A stretch of DNA of 64,000 nucleotides from the NCBI RefSeq assembly GCF_032854445.1, contig NC_088295.1:16851385-16915384 (forward strand). The letters run 5' to 3'. Position numbers and translations under genes: made by a program. The stretch comes from Liolophura sinensis. Its lineage: Eukaryota > Mollusca > Polyplacophora > Chitonida > Chitonidae. Positions 22,109-33,500 of the stretch are shown here, one piece after another (position 1 is the first letter of the stretch; each line of letters opens with the position of its first letter). The notes below the pieces were generated by a model, which was given only the letters and a program-made list of their open reading frames with translations, did no database searches and was not told the origin of the DNA.

Positions 22109-24887
22109 CTAAATTGGCCAGGTAACTACAGCAGTCCACTAATCAACTGTTGTTGGGACATTTCACACACAAAGAAAAAGGCCTACATTTCAAATAATAA
22201 AACATACTGTTTTCAATAAAAGATACTTTGTATGTGCTTTGGGCCGCCCTTCAAACCATAGTTACCCAGCAAAACCCAGAATACTAATGTGTGATGAACA
22301 TGAATAATTTGTAAAATTCTCCTATAACTTTGAAATGAAAATTCTGACTTTCAGTTGATAACCTTTTAACCAATATGTTGTCTGACAACACTGCACTAAG
22401 TAGACCTCAAATTCGGTTCTGCTTAGGATGAAACAAGAATAATTTAACATTTTGGCTGCTACACTGGACTTGTCCAATTTTGTTAATTCTCAGTCTTTAC
22501 CGCTCCCTCTGTCAGCATACCTGTAGGAGAGGTGCATTCCTCAAGCTTTTCACTCATTACATACTAATTTAAAATCCTGAAAAGCCACCACATTGAGTAT
22601 CGGTGAGATTATACATGTATATTTCGTAGGCCTAACTACTACAGAAGAAGGGTACATGTACAAGTGTACTTTGATCTGGTTCACAATTAAAAAATCAATT
22701 AACCTATAAAAACTTAAGTTATGACAATAAAGAGGCCATCACCATACAAGCACAAAAAGTACCAGTAAAGAAACAAAAAGGGAATAGAACAACCTTTTTC
22801 TGTTTAATTTCTAAATTCTATGATCTATAGAACTATGACCTATAAAGATTGTATTATTTCTACTTGAGAAAGATGTACAATAAAATAAGAAAGCATTCTA
22901 CATGTAGGAAACTTCGGTATCGCATTAAAATAATCAAAATGACCATGGACATGACGGAGCTAAAGGTCCACCCTCTAACCTATTAAAGCTTTTGTACCTG
23001 GTAGAGATAAACATGCAAATATATTAACATTTTAACCTTACTTCCACAAGTAATTAAAACTAAGATAGTTCTAACAAATACCAGCAATGGTTTTGGAACA
23101 CATGACAACATAAAAAATGAACAATTATAATGGACTGGACTGGATGTATAGAGAACACATATAACACAAAATGTATCAGGAAAAAAAAAACAACAAAACA
23201 AAACAAATTTTGTGCTTTTGAGAATTGAAATGAGAAATGCATATGGTAACTAGAACATTTTCTTACACGTCAGTATACAGACTGACCATCGCAGTTACTA
23301 TGTACTGCATATATAGACTGTACACTACAAGCAAACAAAGGGTTGCACAGGCATGTCTGCATGCTTTTACATGAAGTTGACATGGCCTGTGAGTTTTTAG
23401 TAGTGTCATATTTGAAGGTAAGGAATACCAGTTTCAGAAAATACAGACAACTATTCAATGAACCATGCTGGAAAGCACAGAACAAAGGTTAACATGTACA
23501 GATACATGCTATCCAAGAACAGAGAAAAATTAAACAAATACACGACATTCTGGGCAGTACTTCAGTGGAAATAACACACACATTAATTAAAAGCTAGTAA
23601 AATAGAGTACATCAGCAAAGCTATTTCTTGTCCCACTTTTGGCCAATACACTACATCACACCTCTATATACATTCAAGTTTTCTTCATAAGAAAAAAAAC
23701 CCTATTTCTGAGCCTATACTGAAAAATCAACATGGCTCTCAGTATGCTTCAAAGCTAGTTCATAACCTTACAGATGGAAGAACATTTTACTGACCAACAC
23801 TGTAGTCAGCTCTTAAGATTTTTACTCACTTTCTTGTAGCATTAATAATGATAAAGAATATTGAACTTCATGGATATTTTACATTGAGTAATGTTGTTGT
23901 ATTGAGACTCTAGCTTACTGGTACCATTGTTCAGAAGCTACTGTATTGTAAATCAGCTCCAAGCAGTTATCACTGAGCAATGTCTGTTTGCTGGAAACCA
24001 ATCCAAATATTTCTCTTTTTCTCACCTTACAAAATAATATTTCTCCCTACAAAGTCTTGCAGGTATTTTGGAATGAGTCCAGAACTTGTGTACATATATA
24101 ACATTACTCTTACATTAACACCATGGCATTAGATCTAGAGGCAGAGGTGTCACTCACCAGTACCCCACAGCAATCTTGCAAAACTATCAGCACCCATTCA
24201 GTGAAAATTGCATTTCTATTTTTTCTGGCAGAAGCTCATAAAATCTATTCACTGCTTTGCATACTATTTGGCATACAATCACTCATCTATTCTTTACCAT
24301 GTTTAATTTCAGGATGCGTTTGGCTTGTTTTCTTCTCTACTGCTGATAACATAGATCTCACTTTGTAGCTGAAAAGAGGCATGAAAGAAAGTCTACATAT
24401 TTAATATAATAGAAGTCTACATATTTGACACCACCACCTATCCACTTAGCTGAAAGCAGCAGGATTTCTCAGTGAGCACTGCTATTTTGTCAAAAATCAC
24501 ATTCGGGTCAAGACACAAAATGAGTGATGTAGCCTATAACATATGAAGAGACCAGCTATTCTACATCAAAACAGTTCATACAGATGTAACATGCATTTAG
24601 ACTGGCCGTAGAACAACTGGGATCCCATCAAATGGGACAATTCAAAATATAATGATTTAACAAGCTGATCATTAGGCGATAATCAATCACTCAGTCCGTG
24701 GAAATAATGAGGTAGTGACAGAAGTAAAGAACAGAAATGGCCAACCGTAACGCTCACTGTAATGACGTTCAGCATGAGCTTTTCCTGGTTCATTAAACAC
24801 TAAAGTGTTATCCTGGCTACAATTGGCCCCTGGCCCATGAGGTCGAAGAATTGATTCAATATTTGTTGTTTGGCTGCATCTTTAAGT
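22109..24887. other. AT-rich, no gene recognised
   Basis: Few repeats and many short A/T runs. It could be intron or long 3' UTR of a minus-strand transcript. I see no supported exon. Confidence 0.4.
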
Positions 24888-25497
24888 CATGAAGTACCTG
24901 GCAAGTTGCTGAGCCTTACTTCAGGGACTCCGGTTTCCTCTATCCATACATGAAGTACCTGGCAAAGAGCTGAGCCTTACTTCGGGCACTCCGGTTTCCT
25001 CCATCCATACATGAAGTACTTGGCAAGGAGCTGAGCCTTACTTCAGGGACTCCGGTTTCCTCTATCCATACATGAAGTACCTGGAAAGGAGCTGAGCCTT
25101 ACTTCAGGGACTCCGGTTTCCTCTATCCATACATGAAGTACCTGGCAAAGAGCTGAGCCTTACTTCAGGGACTCCGGTTTCTTCCATCCATACATGAAGT
25201 ACCTGGCAAGGAGCTGAGCCTTACTTCAGGGACTCCGGTTTCCTCCATCCATAGATGAAGTACCTGGCAAAGAGCTGAGCCTTACTTCAGGGACTCCGGT
25301 TTCCTCCATCCATACATGAAGTACCTGGCAAGGAGCTGAGCCTTACTTCAGGGACTCCAGTTTCCTCTATCCATACATAAAGTACCTGGCAAGGAGCTGA
25401 GCCTTACTTCAGGGACTCTGGTTTCCTCCATCCATACAGGAAGTACCTGGCAAGGAGGTGAGCCTTACTTCAGGGACTCCGGTTTCCTCCATCCATA
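24888..25497. repeat. 61-bp minisatellite, 10 copies
   Basis: Ten near-identical 61-bp units starting CATGAAGTACCTGGCAAGGA, then GCTGAGCCTTACTTCAGGGA and a CTCCGGTTTCCTCCATCCATA end. Similarity between units is high, so expansion is recent. On the minus strand each unit contains GCCAG|gtact and GAA|gtaagg, both donor-like. Confidence 0.95.
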
Positions 25498-26222
25498 ACT
25501 CTCATGACTATCATTAGCACAAAAATCAACTCCCATCAAACAAATACATTTCAACACTCAGCACAAATTTACATGAAGAAAAAAAAAAAAAAAGAGACAG
25601 CCAAAAGCATTGTACGCTTTCCATCATAAATGTTTTCTGTCATACATGTTTAGATATAGAGAATTTTTCCATGGTAACATGATAGGTCACTCTTATTAAA
25701 CTCCTCATTAGACAATTCTTCACAATATCCAATTCTGCATCCATATTAGCTTCTCCTAACTATTAAGGCTACCAAATGTCTTCTTATGAACTTAAAAACT
25801 TTCGCATTACAACATTTCCAAAAAAAAAAAACTTTCCATTTTCTCCATATTTCCTTTTAAAACTACTTATAAAATTAATGAAAAGAGATTACACAAAGTC
25901 TAAGCACACACTGACATTCCCACTTAATACATGTATATTCCCCTTTTTGTTTTTCGGAAAATTCAATAGTGAAAGACAAAATTACATATTTTAGGCAGAT
26001 TATTGAATGTTGAATTGCTCTGTTTAGAGCGACAAACTTATAAATTAATATTGGTAAGAACTGATCTTGTCAAAAATATTGTCCTGTGGCAATAATTGTA
26101 AATAAATGCGATTCACTATACGTTTAGTGAATAAGTCGGTGTAAAGGAAAAGACAACAATAATTCATAATATATCGGTATTGAAACTTTTCATGCAAGAA
26201 GTATGGATTGTGTTTACAATTA
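25498..26222. other. AT-rich, no gene recognised
   Basis: Poly-A tracts near 25580 and 25820. No exon or domain seen. Confidence 0.45.
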
Positions 26223-26332
26223 TATTTATTTATTTGTTTATTTGATTGGCGTTTTACGCAAGAATATTGGTGAGAGGCTCTGGGGTCATTATGCCGCGCA
26301 AGCGTGAACCAACTGAGCCACGGAGGCCAACT
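26223..26332 (-). mobile_element. SINE with internal deletion
   Basis: The AAATA tail and AACGCCAATCAAATAAAC-type 3' end are joined directly to the tRNA-like head (GGCCTCCGTGGCTCAGTTGG). The core is missing. Confidence 0.85.
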
Positions 26333-27355
26333 GTATACAATTATAAGCAAATGCATCACAAGCGTGATATACAAAGCAATTCCACGTCTTGGAAAAATTT
26401 TGACAGCAGCTCTCATGTGAATGAATTATCACCAATGGGACAAAACTTCATGATACTCCAGCAAAAATCAAATGCTTTCTGCCCACATACTCAGAACAGG
26501 GAACACTCAACATGAGCTACAGGGTGGGATATTGAAAACTGAGCAATACAGCAGGCCTAAATTACAACATGGAACGACACATGACCGCCTACAAAGGCTT
26601 CACACATGAAAATCTACATGGTGTTGTAATTAACAAAAAAATATTAATTACTTTATTCTGTTCATTCATGTGAGAATATGACAAGTAACACACACAAAAA
26701 AAAGAACATTTACGCAAATATTATTTTTTAACTGTACCTAAAGTGAGTGAAATTCTTTGGTTATCTTTTCTTAATTAAACAATCTTATGGTTGTATCAAC
26801 GAAAGCTCATTTTGTTTTGCAGTGGTCTGAATGGCACACTTAACAGACAGTGACCACTTTATAGAGTGGACAAGACTTCAACTTCATTAAATGCATCTTG
26901 ATGACATCTTGATCAACTGGCCTTTGTTATATGAACATTACAAAAGTGTGTCTGCCAACAATGATGGTATGGAAAAAAAGTCCATTTAAAATGAGAAATC
27001 GAAACCATATGCCGTACAAAGACAGTAAAGTATGTGAAGGCTTTTGTTCCTTTCCACTTGCAAGGTAAAAAAAGTTCTACTCAAAAAACAACTGAGTTTC
27101 CTGATTTTTGTCCATCTGAGTTTGTCCAAAAAACACTGGAAAATAAGAAGACTCCCTGATGAGTTAATAAAGACTGGGATTGGAAGTTTAAGCCCCAATT
27201 GTCTGCTATTCTAAATACTGTCAGAAAAGACATGTATTCTGACAGATTCCCTGATGAACTGTATTGGACCCTCGAGTTGGGGGAAGGGGAGATAGCCTGG
27301 GTATGAGATAAAATATGTCTTATCCAAGTAGTGCACTTTCCCAAGGTAAGTTTAC
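26333..27355. other. Probable PLA2G6 3' UTR / downstream flank
   Basis: Lies just downstream of the PLA2G6 stop on the minus strand. An AATAAA on that strand at 26652-26657 is one candidate polyadenylation signal. A run of lower-quality signals makes the true end uncertain. Confidence 0.4.
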
Positions 27356-27592
27356 TTAAGACTTGTCATGAGGGTTGTTTCCCCTGAGAAGTGTGCCCAG
27401 TTCAGAAAACTTGTGTTTTTTAGTGGCTATGTAGCACTGTGTTTCCCACATCATGTTAAGTATAGTTTTGTCATCATGAGCATCCAACGGTACATCCTCA
27501 GATAGCTGGGGGCTAAACCGGAAGAATGGAACATTAATCATACTGCACCAGGCCCGGGCTCTGTCATTTGGGCGTCCCTCGGTCACAGTGGC
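27356..27592 (-). CDS. PLA2G6: PLA2G6 exon 16, C-terminus (residues 727-804)
   Basis: Acceptor cctttacag, then [16 protein letters not shown] and [11 protein letters not shown], ending at a stop. Collinear with the human C-terminus (DRARAWC, FRLNPQL). Confidence 0.97.
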   Translation of the reverse strand, partial: ATVTEGRPNDRARAWCSMINVPFFRFSPQLSEDVPLDAHDDKTILNMMWETQCYIATKKHKFSELGTLLRGNNPHDKS

Positions 27593-30500
27593 CTGTAAAG
27601 GAATAAAATGACAAAGCTCATTCAAAAATTACGGTGATCAAACCAACTGCCTATGACAGCTTGTCTTATTTACAGGGTTATGAAGTATCAACACAAACAT
27701 ACCACCAAATACAGATTACCATATCAAAATTACACTCATATATATGTATACAGAATGCTATAAAAATACCCAGCAAATCCACTGAATGCACCTCAGCCAA
27801 TACCTTGTGTTTACAAGCAATGAGGTAATGAAGGAATAGGCCAAATAACCTGGAAAAACAGGGCTGCTCTACAAAGCCAATGAGAATACATGATTACTGA
27901 AAAGTGCTTAAGGCTTCAAGAAATTTCAAATTTCCAAGCCTGTAATAAAATATAAGTTAAGTCACCGACCACCCCGTCAACAAACAAAATGACCACGGCC
28001 ACCAAAAATGAATACTTTTTGGAACTTTTTGGAATGTCTGTTAAGTGTACATCTGGTATAAGTTTTGGTAAATCTGGTAGCCAGTGTTCAATGCCACAAC
28101 ACCCCTAGGCCAAATCTGGTAACAAGTGTTCAATGCAACAACACATCAAGGCCAAATCTGGTAACCAGTGTTCAATGCTACAACACCCCTAGGCCAAATC
28201 TGGTAACCAGTGTTCAATGCTACAACACCCCTAGGCCAAATCTGGTAACAGTGTTCAATGCTACAACACCCCTTGGCCAAATCTGGTCAAGAGGTCAAAC
28301 TAACTGGTTCTTAATAAGTTGATAGTTGTAAAATTAACAGCTGTAAATTTGCTATTTGTGAATTCACCTTTGAATGATAAAGAAGAATTTTCCTCAAAGA
28401 GGGTTTATTACAGAATCACTGGGTTTGTACATTTTGTAACAGATCGTATATATCAGAGATATATTTCATTACAAAGGCAACATTTTTAAGCATTTACACC
28501 TTGCTGAACACTTTTCACATGACCATGAAATCATAATAAAATATGTCATGTTGATATGTTAATGTGATGACACTGGCGTTCACCTGTTCCTCTTGATATG
28601 TTAATGGGATGACACTGTGTTTACCTGTTCCTCTTGATATATTAATGTGATGACACTGGTGTTCACCTATTCTTCTTGATATGTTAATGTGATGACACTG
28701 GTGTTTACCTGTTCCTCTTGATATGTTAATGGGATGACACTGGTGTTTACCTGTTCCTCTTGATATGTTAATGGGATGACACTGGCTTTTACCTGTTCCT
28801 CTTGATATGTTAATGGACGACACTGGCATTTATGTGTTCCTCTTGGTATGTTAATGGGATGACACTGGCTTTTACCTGTTCCTCTTGATATGTTAATGGG
28901 ATGACACTGGCTTTTACCTGTTCCTCTTGATATGTTAATGGATGACACTGGCATTTATGTGTTCCTCTTGGTATGTTAATGGGATGACACTGGCTTTTAC
29001 CTGTTCCTCTTGATATGTTAATGTGAAGACACTGGCATTTACCTATTCCTCTTGATATGTTACTGTGATGACACTGGTGTTTACCTGTTCCTCTTAATAT
29101 GTTAATGGGATGACACTGGTGTTCACCTGTTCCTCTTGATATGTTAATGGGATGACACTGGTGTTTACCTGTTCCTCTTGATACGTTAATGGGATGACAC
29201 TGGTGTTTACTTGTTCCTCTTGATATGTTAATGTGACGACACTGATGTTTACCTGTTCCTCTTGATATGTTAATGTGAAGACACTGGCTTTTACCTGTTC
29301 CTCTTGATATGTTAATGGGAGGACACTGGCATTTATCTGCTCCTCTTGATATGTTAATGGGATGACACTGGTGTTTACCTGTTCCTCTTGATATGTTAAT
29401 GGGATGACACTGGCGTTCACCTGTTCCTGGAGGATGTTTTAATGGGATGACACTGGTGTTTACTTGTTCCTCTTGATATGTTAATGGGATGACACTGGCA
29501 TTTACCTGTTCCTCTTGATATGTTAATGGGATGACACTGGCATTTACCTGTTTCTTGTGATATGTTAATGGGATGACACTGGCGTTTACCTGTTCCTCGT
29601 GATATGTTAATGGGATGACACTGGCGTTTACCTGTTCCTCTTGATATGTTAATGGGATGACACTGGCATTTACCTGTTCCTGAAGGATATGTTAATGGGA
29701 TGACACTGGCGTTTACCTGTTCCTCGTGATATGTTAATGGGATGACACTGGCTTTCACCTGTTCCTCTTGATATGTTAATGGGATGACACTGGCGTTTAC
29801 CTGTTCCTCTTGATATGTTAATGGGATGACACTGGCATTTACCTGTTCCTGAAGGATATGTTAATGGGACGACAGTGGTGTTTACCTGTTCCTGGAGGAT
29901 GTGTTAATGGGATGACACTGGTGTTTACCTGTTCCTGGAGGATATGTTAATGGGATGACACTGGTGTTTACCTGTTCCTGGAGGATATTAATGAGGGCTG
30001 ACATTCCCTGGGCAGACTTCCAGGCATCAAACAGTCCTCCAGGCTTAAATATATCTATGGTTCTGACGGGCACAGTGGGAATACGGCCTGTCCCCAGGGA
30101 CACAATCACACCCAGGGGAGTGATCTCTTCATGTCGGCCCTGAAGGCAAAGAAAGGTAACCCACTCTTAATCAATGTTCAGCTTTTTATGGATCGGGTCA
30201 AGTTTTAAGTCAGCACTGTTTATTTATTTGATTGGTGTTTTACGCCGTACTCAAGCATATTTCATTTATACGACGATGACGGTCAGCATTATGATGTTAG
30301 AAAACCCATGACCATCAGCACGTTGCTGGCAAATCTTCCCACTTACTGCCAGAGGGGAAGCCAGCATGAGTATCAAGGTACTTCAAGGTCCTCTCTTTAG
30401 CATACATCAATTCTGATCTGATTAATACTTACCAAAGATACATTTGAAACACGTTCTCCACCCATTCATAAATGCTGTACTATAAAATTAATACCTGAGT

Positions 30501-33500
30501 CTTTAAACCAATGTTGTACTCGTGGATCTCTGTCATGACATCTAATGTAGGGTTGTTGGAGACGAGTCCCCCATCCAGGAATGGTCCGGAAGCACGGAAA
30601 TAGGTGGGTGCCGCTCCACTGCACCTAGCTGCCTGCCATACTAACTGTTCTACAATGATCAAAATGAGTAACATTCATCACAATACAGAAACAATACAAC
30701 CATCAAAATACAGTAACACTCAGGTCCTCTCTGTCACATCAACTCCTCTACATCCATCAAAATACATTAACATTCAGATTGTCACTGTCACATCATCTCC
30801 TCCACAACGATCAAAATACAGTAACATTCAGATTGTCTCTGTCACAACTCCTCTACATCCATCAAAATACAGTAACATTCAGGTCCTCTCTGTCACATCA
30901 ACTTCTCTAGATCCATCAAAATACAGTAACATTCAGGTCCTCTCTGTCACATCAACTCCTCTACATCCACCAAAATACAGTAACATTCAGATCCTCTCTG
31001 TCACATCCTCTATATCCATCAAAATACAGTAACATTCAGATCCTCTCTGTCACATCCTCTATATCCATCAAAATACAGTAACATTCAGATTCTCTCTGTC
31101 ACATCCTCTACATCCATCAAAATACAGTAACATTCAGATCCTCTCTGTCACATCCTCTATATCCATCAAAATACAGTAACATTCAGATCCTCTCTGTCAC
31201 ATCCTCTACATCCATCAAAATACAGTAACATTCAGATCCTCTCTGTCACATCAACTCCTCTACATCCATCAAAATACACTAACATTCAGATCCTCTCTGT
31301 CACATCAACTCCTCTACATCCATCAAAATACACTAACATTCAGATCATCCATGCCACACTTACTGCTCTACAAGGAAATTATCACTTCTTTATAACAGTG
31401 TATTTATTTATTTTCTTGACTGAGTCCTCAAGAGTTTTCCACTTATACAACAACAGCCAGTTTCGCAGCTGGAGGAAACAGGAATTCTGTGAGTAAACTA
31501 CTCTTTGCCACATGTTATGTACAGTTGTTTGTTAAATTGTTTGAGGGCAAGTCATCTCCAGCATAAACACAGGTGCCCTCAACCATGTATTGTCACCAAC
31601 GTCCCGAAATCAGTGGAAGCAAAGGGAATACTGAACATTTTTTGTTCTACCATCACCTCTTGTCTCCTCGCAACTGAAAGACAAGCATCTTAAACGCTTG
31701 GCCAACAAAACCTGCTCTCCTACAATCCTGTAATCAAATTGCAGACTGATTTCTCCGTACTTACCAGCAGTCCTTTTATTACAAAACAACACAAGTAAAT
31801 TTTATATGAAGGCTTCTGTGTTTGAGATTCGGTTTCAATTTACATATCCATGAATAATTTGAAAGGTGATAAAACAAAATAGGTGATAAAATAAAATAGC
31901 TATACTTTACTTTTAAAAGTCAACATTATGACCTCTTAATATATATCTGTAAGGATATGTGTTACTGCTTGTATCAGCTATAGATCTGGGTACACCACAA
32001 CCTGTTAGAGTTCAATTTGATCTCCATGTGCTCTCCAGTACGCTGTCACACAAGCCAAACTATGCAGAGTCTACTTCACTTTCTCACTTAATCAAAAAAC
32101 TGGAAGCTGGCTTTGATGTAACTTTAGTTTATAGTGCAATTTTGATTGGTCATGGTGCTACAACTACTATGACAGAACTTACCACTAGGTGGTGGGTGGA
32201 CGCTTTGAAGGGGTCCCTCCGACGTAGGGCGATACACTATAGGTGGAACATAGTTTCGGAAATAATGCAGCTCTGGAGGAAAACGATCAGCTAGAGCTCC
32301 CGTCACTAGAATTCTGGGAAATAAAAAAACTGTTATAAGAGCAGGAATAATTTTGACACAGTTATATATCAGAAACAGTTCAGTCTTTTTTATACGATGC
32401 ACTGACATTTAATGCCTTGCTAAACAATATGTTACATCTTTGCAAATAGTCAGGTTAATTTGTGGATGAAATCAGGCATTGCAATCTGTAGGTTTATGGT
32501 GAGCAAATATTAAGCGTATGAATAATACATATGGCTAAAATCTGAATTTGTAATCTGGTTTGTTAAGATGTTGAAATAAAACATACATACAGAAATTGTC
32601 TCCCTTTATAAAAATAGAAGGAAAATTACTCACTTGGGATATTTGATGTCAGACATTACCAGCGTCTCACTCAGTTCTTTTTTCAACAAATCCTCTAAAG
32701 GCTTGGATGGATATGGACGAGTCCCAACAAATACTTTATCCCTAAGACCAAAATACATCCCCAAAATTTGCTGTAGAGGTTTTCCTGTTAAAAATCAAAT
32801 GAAAAATACATGTAGCCTAGTTTTTGACAGCACCAATATATTACAGCTCTAGTATTATTACCAACCAACAACTTCCCACTGTCCAAATGGCTGCACACAC
32901 AACTTTACTGTAAAGGTTCAGCTTCATCATATTCATCAAAACAACATTGTAAACAGAAGTTTATAAAAGTTTCTTCCTTCACAGGTATAAGTACATATGC
33001 CGTTACACACATATAACACTTTCTCAAAAAAAAAAAAATCTGAAAAAACTCAATAATTAACCAGTGATTTTGAGTTTTATATGTATTAGCATTTTTATTT
33101 TAACTTATTTCAGTAATGGAATGGTTGTAAAAATAAAATTGCCTAAATTTAAATTTGTATTTTTCATGAATTTTTACCAATAGCGATGCCAATGGCGAGA
33201 ATGCCCCCTGTACTGGTTCCTCCTATCCAATCAAAACATTCCTTTATTGGCACCGCAGCAGCTTTTTCAATGGCAATGAGCATTTGTATAAGTACAATTC
33301 CCCGGATGCCTCCCCCATCCAAACATAACACCTGAGAAGTATGAAATACAAGTTTTAAATGACTAACTGCTTTGTTTTCCTGCTCAATAACAGTATTAGT
33401 ACCTGTACTGGAAAGTTGCTCACTGAATACACAGAAGTTGTGATCCATATATTTGTTATGTTATCCAAATAAGCATCTAAATGCCATTGAAAGAAGTCAA

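Noticed and set aside
28065-28322. 85-codon plus-strand repeat ORF
   Set aside because: By-product of the 5-copy 42-bp array; no start context or homology.
28515-29758. Four minus-strand ORFs of 95-113 codons with 14-residue repeats
   Set aside because: The 42-bp unit is a multiple of three and lacks stops in more than one frame, so all are by-products of the array in PLA2G6 intron 15.
30604-31032. 142-codon plus-strand ORF with repeats
   Set aside because: It overlaps PLA2G6 exon 14 in antisense and runs through the acceptor array.
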